Assembly (NCBI RefSeq): GCF_902459465.1
Contig: NC_047066.1
Location: forward strand, 7,753,047 to 7,817,046
DNA: 64,000 nt
Reading direction: 5' to 3'
DNA from: Asterias rubens
Lineage: Eukaryota > Echinodermata > Asteroidea > Forcipulatida > Asteriidae
Position numbers and translations under genes: made by a program. Under the pieces are notes generated by a model. The model had not been told where the DNA came from. It saw only the letters and a list, made by a program, of their open reading frames with translations, and did not search any database. Below are positions 45,683 to 56,662 of this stretch, piece after piece. Within the stretch, counting starts at the first letter, position 1. Each line of letters starts with the position of its first letter.

Positions 45683-46929
45683 CAAAAGAGATTTACACAT
45701 GGTTGTACTCGCAAATTTACCATTTATTTATAGTGTCTTCTTAACAACGTTTATGCTACAAAGAGGTACTTTGGCAAACCCCAGCGGTCTCGTTATACCG
45801 AGAGTTGACTGAATTGATGGTTTGAACCATGGCGGAAGGAAATAACATGGCCTGAAGGTAGCCCTCAAAGGGGTCAATTTATTTGTATTCAGGAGAGATA
45901 ATTTACTGCCAAGGGATAAGAGTGAAACTCCATGAGGAGTTGGTTTATTTTTTTTAGAAAGACCGATATGACGTTCATTAGAATACCTAGAGATTTCCGC
46001 CTTCAGTTTAATCTACGCAAACGGCCTGCAAAATGTTTGATATTATTTTGTTTCATTCCGTCCAATGATCTATTAATATTTCAAGTGAAAGTTGTGTGTT
46101 TATATATTTTGTTAATTACCCCAGTGACCTTACTGCTCAGTAATCTACGTAGGTTCGTTCACAAAAAAAATGTTTACGATTACTTGTTTTCATTCCGTCC
46201 AATAATCTATGAATATTTCTAGTGAAAGTTGTGTATATATAAAACAAATTTGGATCCTTAACATGCTGTGATTTTTGTAAATAAATTCCAAATTCTATAA
46301 CAATTCCGTCCTGTGCGTTGTGGGCGAATTATATATTTCTGCATCTTATATTTGGTATTAGATTTTGCAATCTTTGTAAATACTTCTGTTTTCATAAAGA
46401 ATGTAAATATTTATCTAAGCTTATCCGTCCATAACAAGTTTTCCGTTTTCTTGACAAGATATATGACATTTTTTATTATAAAGTAATACATGAATTCGTG
46501 GCCTGTCAATTTGAATATTGTAATTGAAGCAATAAACATGACAAAGTATTGTACCTGTCATTAAATTGAACCTTGTTTCATTTAAAGATTTGTTTCATTT
46601 ACCCCAAAATACAGAGGGTTCCTCACTCCCCCCCCCCCCCCCCACCCACCACCACACCCAAAGAAATATTGACTTTGTCCCAAACGAAAGAATTTGGGAA
46701 AGTGTGCATTAAATTATTATAGTGAAACACAATGTGCTACAGTACGGTGAAACTTGTGTATGCATCCTGACCCTGAATTAAAAAATATGTCAACCTTTCC
46801 TTGCAATTGATGTAGCTAATTAGCTCGACCAACATTGCCACCAACGCAATGCTTTTGAATGGAGATTTTAAAACGGGGGAAATTTTTGAGGATGGAAATT
46901 CTATACTGCAGTTGAAGAATAATGCAGCC

Positions 46930-47215
46930 CGGTGTCAGATGCAATTGTGTCCGCCACTGTCCGCTCCTGACACATGACTGAACCATGCGCGCGTGTTTCG
47001 TCGACCAAGGGTGTTTAATTTACTGCAAGGATGGTTTTGCACGGGGGCAGACACAACTGCATATGCAAATGTGTCCGGGCGGACACAATTGCATTATGCA
47101 GCAGCGTCCGGGCGGACACGATTGCATATGCATAACCGTCCGGCGGACATTATTACATATGTAATAATGTCCTCCGGATAGTATTGCACAGAGGACATAA
47201 TTGCATGCGACACCG
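46930..47215. repeat. Array of nested palindromes built from TGTCCG/CGGACA and TGCATATGCA
   Basis: Imperfect tandem units of roughly 40 bases contain self-complementary cores: GTCCGGGCGGAC (about 47073 and 47106), TGCATATGCA (about 47055 and 47123) and a perfect 28-base palindrome at 47145-47172 centred on ACATATGT. Flanking ends carry TGCAATTGTGTCCGC (about 46940) and ATTGCATGCGACAC (about 47200). No convincing coding sequence. Confidence 0.8.
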
Positions 47216-48199
47216 GTCGTCAATTTACTCCAATAATACGATTTGACAAGACGGTTGCCCCACATTTTTCCTTGACTATAAAATTTCAGAAAACAATTAC
47301 CACTGCACCTACAAAATACACTTCTACTTGTTCCACCTTGTTGACAATGCGTGACGTAATTTTTCCGTTAGGCGTCTGTCTTCGACTTCGGTTGAGATCT
47401 TGAAATTTTAATTAGATAGTGGATAGTGTTGAAACGTACGTGCAGTTATAATGATAAAATTTAGGCGACCAGAGACTAATTTCATAGGGCAGACAATATT
47501 GATTGATACTACTTGCTTGCTAAGCAGAAATGAGCAGCATACCAATGAACAAAATGTACATGCGACGTGGCATTTGGACTGGTAACCTTATCCTAGCAGC
47601 TTTATGTAAATGGGTTTAGATTCCTCCATGTTTAGCGTATGATGAAAATAGGGGCCATGTCAAATGAGGAAAATTACAGGCAACCAGTGCCAGGCTAGCT
47701 CCAACAAGACCCGTTCACATTTGAATATTTACATGATTATTCTTAGGGATTGCAAGACATTTAAAATAAAAAAGTTGTCTTGTGTGACAAGGCCCTAACA
47801 CACAGCCCTCGATTTTCGGCGCCAATAAAAAAAAAAAACCTTCCAGCTGCTACCGTCTGAAATGTAGTTTTCATTGCAAGCCCTTTTGATCTATCATTCT
47901 ATTAAAACAATTAGGCATAAATAGCATTCAAACAATCGAACGGTTTCAGAAACTTTGCCTTAAGATACTTTGCCTAAAAGAAAAGAGAATTGTCAGTTAT
48001 GAAAATTCAATTTGCACAATGAAATAAAAGAAAGAACACAACACCCAAAGCGGGGGGGGGGTAAATTTAGTTGTTATCAAATATGTTGTGTTAAATGACA
48101 ACCTCGTATCTGTGTCTATTGAAAGTGGAATTGCCCGGTTTCCAAGGCAACCAACGTCAACCCGTAAATAATGTGTGTCACTGCCTGTAAGAGAAAAAC

Positions 48200-48444
48200 G
48201 TCGAGGGACCAACCGATCTAATTCTCAGTCTGGAGCTCTGATGAAGAAGACGGCGGCCTAAGCGCAGCTGTCTTTCGTGGTCACACTGTTAGAGGTTCGC
48301 TGGTGCTGCATGGTCGGTTCACCTCAACAAGTTTAGTTGAGAGAGTTCCGGATTATACTGAAGCAGATTAAACAGGTTGCTGGGTTCACTGCGAGTTGTT
48401 TTTTGTCTTCATTCAAGCGCACCAATTCATCAACATTTGGTCAG
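48200..48444 (+). other. Possible GPCR 5' non-coding exon
   Basis: Fairly GC-rich sequence ends in TTTGGTCAG with a good donor GTAATTG at 48445. A T-rich acceptor, CTTTATTTTACAG, ends at 49888 and could open the coding exon (49889 on), giving 179 bases of 5' UTR before the ATG. The start of transcription is not resolved. Inferred only from splice-like signals. Confidence 0.3.
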
Positions 48445-48969
48445 GTAATTGTGGGGTTATTTTGCGTTTTTTTTTTGTTTTTTTTAACATCATATTACGG
48501 ACGGTTTCATTGACTATCCGTGTAACCATTTTACTGAGGTAATTGTTTGAGAAATAGGCCTACCTACAATTCAAGTAATACAATCTAATTGGAAATGTCT
48601 AATTTATAATTAAATTGTTACAATGTTGTTTTCCAGCAAATCGGGAAGGCTATTTCGCTAGTTTTTGTGAAAACTTGATGTCTTAATCTTAGATTTAAGT
48701 TGCATGGCCCGATTTCGGCTTACATATAATTTTGTTTTAAAATAATTGTTTCTCTGAACGACTTTTGGTGACATGTTGCAGTAATTAAACACTTATGCAA
48801 ATGTAACTCTATGCAAAGAAAATTCGCCGTGTACCCCTGATGAAAGAAAAACTTCAGGGATCCTGGCACTGGACAGTCACGTTTGGTAATATTGTCAAAG
48901 ACCAGTGTTCTCACTTGGTGTTTCCCAACATACGCACAAAAGAAATCTGAGATTGGTCATCACAGGTCG

Positions 48970-49356
48970 TTAAAGCCAGTGGACACTATTGGTAATTGTC
49001 TAAGACTAGCCTTCACAGTTGGTGTATCTCAACATTATGCATAAAGTAACAAACCTGTGAAAATTTGAGCTCAATCGGTCATCGAACTTGCGAGATAATA
49101 ATGAAGGAAAAAACACCCCTGTCACACAAAGTTGTGTGCGTTTAGATGGTTGATTTCGAGACCTCAAGTTCTAAATCTGAGGTCTCGAAATCAAAATCGT
49201 GGAAAATTACTTCTTTCTCGAAAACTATGGCACTTCCGAGGGAGCCGTTTCTCACAATGTTTTATATCATCAACCTCTCCCCATTACTCGTCACCAAGAA
49301 AGGTTTTGTGCTAATAATTATTTTGAGTAATTACCAATAGTGTCCACTGCCTTTAA
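48970..49356. mobile_element. TTAA-flanked MITE, family 1, full copy, inverted
   Basis: The left end is TTAAAGCCAGTGGACACTAT and the right end ATAGTGTCCACTGCCTTTAA. The internal hairpin pair GATTTCGAGACCTCAAG and GAGGTCTCGAAATC is present. It sits in the putative first intron upstream of the GPCR. Confidence 0.85.
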
Positions 49357-50067
49357 AAGCACTACCTTTAACGAATTTTGCACAAGTCTAGCCAATATAC
49401 TGTGTCCAATCATTCAAAAAACCCAAGAGCAAAATGTTGAGTTCCTTGTTCACCTTTGATGCCGTCCGGATTACCTAAAATGTGTTTTCTGTTCTGCCGA
49501 CTGGCTCAGCGCTCGAATATCGGGCGATTGACAGTGTAATAAAGATTGATTTTAGGCCCTTTCTTGGCGGGTTAATTCTGCCCGGACAGACTGAGAGCAG
49601 CTGTAGAAAGTGTCGTGTTTATGGGATGTAAAACATAATTCCACACGTTAACCCCAATATTAAAAAATAAAATACCTCCGGTTTCGTGAACGAAATTGAT
49701 AAAGGGAAGGGAATGAATTGGGCAGGACGGTAGCCAGCTAGTGTTTGAAGTCTCTACATTATAATTGACTTCTTTTGTCAACAATTCGTATGTATAGCAT
49801 TAGAACATCTCTGCATAATGCTCTGTTCCTCAATATTATATTTGACCCATTGAAACAATTATTTATATATTTCCTCTTTATTTTACAGACTGGAATACCC
49901 TGAAAACTCGCTGTGATTTGATCGTCTTCTAACAATGCAAAACAGACTCCTGGCTCGTCATTGTCGACTTATTTTTTGTTTAATCAAATCAGACAAGTTG
50001 GCTTGAAATATTAAAGGCGTCAAACTCTAGTATTTTTTAGAAGAAAGTTGGGTGTCGTTCGGGGACC

Positions 50068-52931
50068 ATGGATGCTCTGACAACCTCTGCAATGACACAA
50101 AAAGACATTGATGTAAGTACGGCCTCCTACCTCACAGGCGGGGAGGCAGCGGGCGGTAGCAGCGACGCGGATGCCGGGCAGCAGGGCTGGGGAGTCGGTG
50201 GTATAGAAAACAGTCTCCCTATTCGTATATTCTACACCATTATAGCTTGCCTTGGAATAACCGGTAACTTCGTGGTCATCTTCGCTCTGATCCGTGTCCC
50301 ATCCCTACGCAACTGCACCAGTTACTTCATCATGCATCTTGCCTTCTCCGATCTCGTCACGTCCTTCTGGGTGATCCCATTCCATATGCTCTCAGTAGAG
50401 GCGACAGCCAGCGTGCCGGACGGGTTCGGAGGCGAGCTGCTGTGCCGTGTGTTTTTCAATAAGTACCCGCTGTGGCTGACGATATTTGCCTCGGCGTACA
50501 GCATGCTCTGCGTCACCATGGAGCGTTTCTTTGCCATTGTGTACCCTCTCAAGTACAAGTCCCTCTTCACACCGTGTAGAACTGCTCCCATGATGGTTTG
50601 CTGTTGGCTGGTTGGCGCTGGTTCCAACTGGTTCTTTTTCTACAACTACGATTATGTGAGCGGGAAGGGTTGTGTTTTTGTACCGTGGCCTAGCAAAGCC
50701 GTCAATGCCGTTATTGGGGTGTACATCTTCGCCGTGGTTTATTTCATCCCCATCACTACGATGCTGGGGGCACATTGGAAGATGATTAAGGCGTTGAAAA
50801 GACAAGCATCGTTTCTCAAAGGAAAAGGTGAATTCATAGATAGAATAACATTTTAGATAAAACAGGCGAATCCATTTTAAAATGGCTCTTCTTGTTTTTA
50901 AATGCTTGAACAAAACTACTCCTCTATATGCCTATATAAAAATATTTCCGCGTAACTGTCACATTACACTTCTCCGCGATATCTTCGGCCCAAAACTTGA
51001 CATCACTCGTTTGATTGTTCCCAGAGCAAACAAAGTTTAAGGTCAAAAGGCTTTCAGTGTGGCCGGGCCAATGATTTGGAACAATCTTCGCTGCCATTAG
51101 GGAGTCTGCATTTCGTAAAGTCCTTAAGACTCACCTTTTCCCACGTTAATTGCTCTCAATTGCGCTATGATCTTGATGGAATATCACCTTATCTTATAAA
51201 GTTTTAAGAGTCAGTTCAGGTAAATAATTGACATATTTGCTCACGGTAAAAAAAATGATTTTGTGTTATACTTTGTGGGTGGAATGGCCTTGGGGTGCAA
51301 GTAAACAAAATTGCATTTTCAATTCCATATATAGCCCGTTGCCATGGTTACGGCTCATTTTGTTTTGTGGCCATTTTAGGCCGATTTTGGGGTCTGAAAA
51401 ACCTTGTACATCACTACAAAGTATCATCCTTGGCCTTCCTTGAGAAAACAAATTATTGCTTTAAATATCACCCTTGTGCTATTTTTGCATGCATCGTGCA
51501 TTACAGTATGTTTTAAGAACTTGCAAAATTTTACTTCACTGATTAATTTAAGTTTTTAATTTCTAGGCCTATCATCACTTCAAAGTTCAAAACAAAACAA
51601 AAGTATTGCACCATGTGCACCGAAAGCCTAAAGTAAAGACGAAGGAAGTAAAGTAACGTTAAACATTAAAATTAAACAATCAATTTATAAAATAATTTTG
51701 TTTATAATGCATGCCCCAACCTTTGCAAAAAAATATAGTTTACTACAATACAGTATACACACAGTTCAATGTACTGTAAATATAATTTACAGTAATATCC
51801 CTTCTAAAATACAGTAATATTGCGTGCAACAAAACTGCTGTCTGGAATTTACTGTGGATTACAGTAAACAACTGTAAAATGCAAACAGTAAACTACTGGG
51901 CACAAATACAGTAACATACTGTCAAAGTTACAGCGCCATGTTACAGTGTGTAGTTTGAATCTCTCCCATGAAAATATCTTTGTTGACACAGGCTATTGTT
52001 TTTAAAATATTTACCACTCGTAAAAAGTACAGATTTTTTTTTTCCTTTTTTCTTTTTTTTTCCTTTTTTGTTATTCAAAGTTTTAAACTTTGGTTAAATT
52101 GTTTAATTCCATATTACCCCCCCCCCCGACCAAGGATCATTCAGATTCTCGTGGCTAAGTCGTCGGAGTGTGAGCAAGATACTTTACTATAATTCCTTTT
52201 CTTCACCCAAGCCAGGGGTATAAATGGGTAACCATGGCACTAATGTAAAGCGCATCGAGACGCGCTATATAAGAACTTGTCATTATTATTATCCAAGTCG
52301 TATAGCCGAAGTTGCTTAATTTGGGAACCGGACCGCAAGAAAATTATCAAAGACAATGTTTAATTGTTTATAGTGGCTTATTTATTATAGTTCCAATAAC
52401 TTTACAATAGCCACAAAACAACTTAAGATCAATATGACAAGAGCACCTCCAATGGAAAAAAAAAACCCATAAGTATTCAAGTGAAATTTACTCGAGCTTA
52501 TCTTCAAAGAAATTAACCAGTGTATTATTTTGTGTTATTATTTTACGACAGCATCAACCGGGGGTGCGGACAAGAAAAAAGCTTGGCAGCTCGAAGTCGC
52601 TCAAGAGCTGAGCCGCATGCTCCTGGTGGTGGTGCTAACCTACGCGGCATGTTGGCTTCCAAACCAGGCCATCTTCCTGGCCTTCAACCTTGGAGCCCCT
52701 GTGTCCTTCACGTCTCTCCCGTACCACTTCTCCGTCATGCTGGCTCTTTGCAACTCCTGCATCAATCCTTTCATCTACACCTACAAGAATAAACGGTTCC
52801 GGGACGGGGTGAGAATCGCACTTGGGATGAGGTCAGTGGGTGCCGTTGGTCCGGAGCGATCGCGGGCGGCCGAAGCGACACCGGCGGGAGATGTGGCCAC
52901 TACTACAGCAACAAGGCAATCAGTGATATAG
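50068..52931 (+). CDS. Rhodopsin-family (class A) GPCR, probably a peptide-type receptor, ligand unknown
   Basis: Seven-helix plasma-membrane receptor. Exons are 50068-50827 and 52552-52931, joined in phase 1 inside the third intracellular loop, giving 379 residues. The ATG has a good context (GGACCATGG). Class A marks are Gly-Asn in helix 1 (66-67), LAFSD in helix 2 (91-95), Cys126 and Cys202 for the disulphide, CWLP in helix 6 (287-290) and NSCINPFIY in helix 7 (321-329). The DRY motif is ERF (152-154). The N-terminal tail (about 50 residues, Gly/Ala/Ser-rich) has no N-glycosylation sequon. The C-tail is short, with Ser/Thr residues. Helix 6 CWLPNQ suggests a peptide receptor, but I cannot name the ligand. 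The intron contains a LINE remnant and a SINE. Confidence 0.88.
50880..51190 (+). mobile_element. Decayed LINE 3' part inside the GPCR intron
   Basis: The sense strand of the intron contains the degraded pattern KTTPLY, then KAFSVAGPMIWNNLR, then a SPFP-like end. This is the usual tail of a CR1/L2-type reverse transcriptase, broken by stops. It begins about 50 bases after the donor at 50828. Confidence 0.55.
51735..51960. repeat. ACAGTA/TACTGT-rich stretch (GPCR intron)
   Basis: Many short matches to TACAGTA and its complement TACTGTA, both orientations, over about 220 bases, for example TGTACTGTAAAT, ATTTACAGTAA and GGATTACAGTAAAC. It can form several small hairpins. Origin unclear. Confidence 0.6.
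52115..52295 (+). mobile_element. SINE 3' part (GPCR intron)
   Basis: It ends AAGCGCATCGAGACGCGCTA, then TATAAGAACTTGTC, and a short ATT repeat, the tail form shared with other SINE/LINE remnants here. CGTGGCTAAGTCGTCGGAGTG near the start could be a decayed A box. Confidence 0.55.
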
Positions 52932-54236
52932 GAGCGATGGAATGGTAGGCCTACCCCATAACCTCTGAAACTGAATAACGCTTGCATAATACTGGCAAAA
53001 TGCATCAAGTACACAATATTTGCACTTTCACATAAAAAAAACAAGAAGCAAGTTCTCACCCTTAAAAATGGTGCAGGCCAACGTGACGTTTTCACACCAT
53101 CTTGCTTTCGCCATTTTGGGAGTCAGATCCACAGTTCTAGCCCTTTCAAAACCACGGTTTGGGTTTGGACTTCGACTTCGATATCCGTCCGCCTGATGAC
53201 TGAAGCCCCGTACAAAAAGCGCGTGCACGTTTCGATCCGAAGGGCCCATGTGAATAGATGGATTGCACATGACGTCATCGACCACCATCTTTGATGAAAC
53301 ATGCACGCGTCAAAGGCTATCATTGGCCGAGAGCTGTGCGCAGCGCGTACACGCATGCAATGTATTGTTTGTCAGCAAATATGGCGGTCGATGACGCTAC
53401 GTGCAATCAATCCATGTGCATTCAGAAACGTACTAACAATCTTAACATGCAATTTGACTCAAAAAAGGCAGAATAATATGGGCAGAGAGAGAGAAGCTGC
53501 TTGTGACGTCAGTACAAGAGGTGAACAAAACTATTCTTCTTTGAGTATGAGTGGTGTTTTGTCTTTTCCTACAGAGGTTTAAAAAATATATATATACTAT
53601 AACTTTAATCATGTTTAATTACAACTATTTTAAGAGTCATGAGCCTGTACTACTTATTAAAATTCCCGATTGAGTTTTCACAATAAAACAAAAATCGATA
53701 TGTATAATAATTGTAATCACTTGCACATTAATTTGCACATAACAAAACCAAGGCTGGACGGGAAATACTTCCCAAACCAAACTATTCTTCCATGAGAGAC
53801 GGTGAAGATGTGGAGCTGGTATAAATGACTGACGTGGTGGAAATCCAACATACTTTTAACACATGATAATTCTTGATTTTGAGATCCTTTATATATAGCA
53901 GCTAGCTGCGACAGAAAACAGTGTGGGAAACTAAAAGTAGTGCGCCAATGTCAGATGACAAAGCGCCACTGGTGATGATTTGAATACGCGCGCACATACG
54001 CATTCAAATGTACAATAATGACAACGACCATTATTGTTACGTAACAATCAAACCAGGTTATTCAACAAGATGTATTCTGTTTGCGCGCATTGTTGACAGT
54101 CGTTATGTGGGAAAATAGAAACAATACTGATATTATGGGTTTGTATGATACCAAGCTTTTAAAACACTTCGAAGCAAAGTAGCAAATGCATGTTTTTCCT
54201 GCTTTCAACACGAACAGCAACAAATAATAAGAAGAC
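52932..54236. other. Intergenic stretch between GPCR and F-box gene
   Basis: Contains the inverted-repeat element at 53235-53425, a TA run at about 53586-53597 and a TATA-like GGTATAAATG at about 53818, which could serve the downstream F-box gene. No coding sequence is convincing. Confidence 0.5.
53235..53425. repeat. Inverted-repeat element with CRE-like core
   Basis: The left arm has GATGGATTGCACATGACGTC and ATCGACCACCAT. The right arm has ATGGCGGTCGATGACGCTAC and GTGCAATCAATCCATG. The arms are imperfect. It lies between the GPCR and F-box genes. Confidence 0.65.
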
Positions 54237-55754
54237 ATGGAGGAACTTTCATTGATGGTAAGTCAACCACGAGTTGTGGTGGATACACGAGAGGGGGAGC
54301 CCGGACCAAGTCACGACCCATCGGTCCCTCCTCCTCCTCCGAGCAAGGCATCACCAGGGACTGCAGCAGGAACCAGCAATGACCCCAATCTATTCCATCT
54401 AAGAGACTGGGGAATGCTCCCGGATGTGACCGCAGCAATGATAGCCTCGTACCTCTTACCCTGGGAACGAGGTCACATGGCAATGTCGTGCGCCAACTGG
54501 CATCGTGCTATCATGGAGTCACCTCATCTATGGAGAACCAGAGACTTCCGCATCCACGGCAACTGGCGAGACAGCTTCCACATCTCGTATGTCAAGAGTG
54601 TCGGCAGGTTCCTGAAGAGGGTGTACTTCACCTTCGGTTTCCGGGCCCACCGCCGGCCTCGTCGACTGCAGAAGCTCTTCACCGGTATCCTTGCCGAGCT
54701 TTACCGCCAGGGTCCGGTGCAGCTGAAGGAGCTTTCTATAACAGAGCTCAGCTTTCAGAGACACTTTCAGTCCTCAGATACGAACCGTGCCAGAGAGGGT
54801 GTCATGCGGTCTCTGAATCGATACCTGCGACGGCAGTCCATGCTGGAGAAACTAGACGTGAGCGATAGTGGATTACGGATCGACGAGGGTGTGGGTCTCT
54901 TGTTGTCGGTGAGCGAACATTCATCAACCAGCCTCCGGAGTCTCTTCATTGAAGATATGTTCCAGATGGGAGCTACAGTTCACAGCGAGCCTCGTTTTGC
55001 CGTTACCCTCAGCCGTTTCACTCGCTTAGTGGATATCAGCATGAACTACAGTTGCTTCTCTGCCGAAGTATTGACTCACCTAGCCAGGAGTTGCCGTTCC
55101 ACATTGGAGCTCCTCACCATCTCCACAAATCGCCAGGACAAGCACGAACACACAATCGACAGAACCGCCTGGGTGGGGTTCAGTGAAGCCATGCCACGCA
55201 CTCGAGTCAAGGTCATAATGAGTGGTATCATGCGAATGGGTGCCGTGTATCGCATCCTCGGCCCCGGTATGCCTCTACAGAGTGTCCGCATGTACGGCTA
55301 CAACGACGGTGGGTTCCGCCCCGACCGGGCACTCCGTCACATCTCGCGGAACTTCCAGCACATCGTAGAAAAAATCTCTGTGGACGTCGGGCCCGTGTAC
55401 CACTCTTACAACAGGGGATTCCTCTCGCTCGTCCAGGCATGCACGGCATTGAAGAGTCTGGAGATCCACGGGAGAATACAGTGGCCGGCTCTACGAGACG
55501 TCTTCGACTTCGTGGATGAGAGCTTCATTAAGAAGGGTCTTCGCCCGAGTCTGACGTACCTCAGAGTGGTCATCACGATGATAGGCTTCGGTCAGGAGGA
55601 GGCACTGGTCATGGAAGAGTTCAGACCCACCTTCGTCCAGCATAATCTTAACTATGAGCTCGTCTTTGATCCAATGTACCCAATGCCTCTTGGTCCTGTA
55701 CCGATTGATGACCCACAACAGGAGGAAGACGAACTGATAGCGCTAGTCTGGTAG
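54237..55754 (+). CDS. FBXO39-like: FBXO39-like F-box protein, intronless
   Basis: Probable substrate receptor of an SCF (Skp1-cullin-F-box) ubiquitin ligase. Single open frame of 505 residues. The ATG is fixed by an in-frame TAA at 54228-54230, two codons upstream. After a low-complexity N-terminus (prolines at about 31-35), an F-box lies at about 57-100: LRDWGMLPDVTAAMIASYLL, then SCANWHRAIMESPHLW. The rest is leucine-rich-repeat-like (ELSITELSF, LEKLDVSDSGL, SLRSLFIEDMF, LVDISMNYSCFS, SLEIHGRIQW). The layout and spacing match vertebrate FBXO39, including an AWVGFSEA segment before a long C-terminal half. The C-terminus is acidic. The absence of introns beside an intron-rich gene suggests a possible retrocopy. 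The substrate is unknown. Confidence 0.8.
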   Translation: MEELSLMVSQPRVVVDTREGEPGPSHDPSVPPPPPSKASPGTAAGTSNDPNLFHLRDWGMLPDVTAAMIASYLLPWERGHMAMSCANWHRAIMESPHLWRTRDFRIHGNWRDSFHISYVKSVGRFLKRVYFTFGFRAHRRPRRLQKLFTGILAELYRQGPVQLKELSITELSFQRHFQSSDTNRAREGVMRSLNRYLRRQSMLEKLDVSDSGLRIDEGVGLLLSVSEHSSTSLRSLFIEDMFQMGATVHSEPRFAVTLSRFTRLVDISMNYSCFSAEVLTHLARSCRSTLELLTISTNRQDKHEHTIDRTAWVGFSEAMPRTRVKVIMSGIMRMGAVYRILGPGMPLQSVRMYGYNDGGFRPDRALRHISRNFQHIVEKISVDVGPVYHSYNRGFLSLVQACTALKSLEIHGRIQWPALRDVFDFVDESFIKKGLRPSLTYLRVVITMIGFGQEEALVMEEFRPTFVQHNLNYELVFDPMYPMPLGPVPIDDPQQEEDELIALVW

Positions 55755-55768
55755 TCATTCTGTAAAAC

Positions 55769-56122
55769 TTAAAGGATTTGGGTACCTTTGTATGTAACAC
55801 AAAACACAATGTCAACAGATTTGTATTCAACTTACACCGTTTGAAGTTATTGGTAGTAGAAAGCGTACTTTAAATTATTACTTGCTGAGGTGCTGTAGTT
55901 TTTGAGAAATTAGTAAAACCGTGTCATAAAAAAAACGTTTTTACATGCTAAAATAATTTTCGTCTCATGATCACTGAGACGAAAATTATTTTCACGACAT
56001 TGTTTTACTCATTTCTTTTCAGGGAAGCTTTCTACTATCATTATCTTCAAACTGTGTAAGTTTAGTGTAAATCTGTGGACATTGTGTTTTGTGTCCTACA
56101 AAAAGTACCCAGACCCTTTTAA
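55769..56122. mobile_element. TTAA-flanked MITE, family 3, full copy, just after the F-box gene stop
   Basis: The left end TTAAAGGATTTGGGTACCTT and right end AGTACCCAGACCCTTTTAA are imperfect inverted repeats that continue inward (ACACAAAACACAATGTC and GACATTGTGTTTTGTGT). The centre is a strong hairpin: AAAATAATTTTCGTCTCA, a short loop, then TGAGACGAAAATTATTTT. It starts 14 bases after the stop codon, so it is probably part of the F-box mRNA 3' UTR. Confidence 0.85.
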
Positions 56123-56662
56123 CATTCCTTTAATCACAGGTTGGGCTGGGGATTATATGAATCAAGAGGGTTATAACCGGAACTGGACGCAAACTGATTA
56201 TAAATCTACCAGTTGCCGGGACATTCATAACCGGTACCTCATGTACCCTAATACTGAATGTACCACTTTACCACAACGTTGACAAATTCTTAAACCGTGA
56301 CATTGATCTAAACGATGGTCGAAGGGACTGACTGCCCGGTCCCTAACAACTTACAGGATATCGTTGTTAATTCCATAATATTATGGTAATAATTATGCTA
56401 ATGCTCATTTTTAGACTTAATGAATCTGGATTACCGAATAAGGTAACCGATTACTGTCTTGTGAACACTAGGCATTCCCATTCATTGTAGATGGTTAATT
56501 GTTTTATTCAAACAAGTTGTCATTAGCCTTTATGGGGTATGGTGGACACTACATATAATAGGAGCGCACTGTAGGATGTGGATGTATACATACAAATTTA
56601 CCCGAACCTAATAGTGTTCAGAGTACTGTGTCCACCAAATCTCAAAATGGCTTATTCCAACC

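Larger units (their letters stand above)
42666..48200. other. Gene-poor stretch between DNAH10 and the GPCR (possible DNAH10 3' UTR at its start)
   Basis: No protein-coding gene is visible. It holds MITE family 3 and 1 copies, a palindromic repeat, the 44-bp minisatellite, a SINE, two hairpins, an AT-rich stretch (45900-46560) and the palindrome array. AATAAA signals occur near 44739, 46279 and 46531. No AATAAA is visible in the first few hundred bases after the stop, so the true DNAH10 polyadenylation site cannot be fixed from sequence. A 50-base direct repeat beginning TTCATTCCGTCCAAT is at about 46053 and 46190. Confidence 0.6.

Noticed and set aside
45932-46222. Open frame of 96 codons after DNAH10
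   Set aside because: AT-rich composition, hydrophobic low-complexity protein, and it overlaps a direct nucleotide repeat. Nothing suggests a real gene.
50392-50913. Minus-strand open frame of 173 codons over the GPCR exon
   Set aside because: Antisense shadow of the receptor coding sequence, with no recognisable motif.
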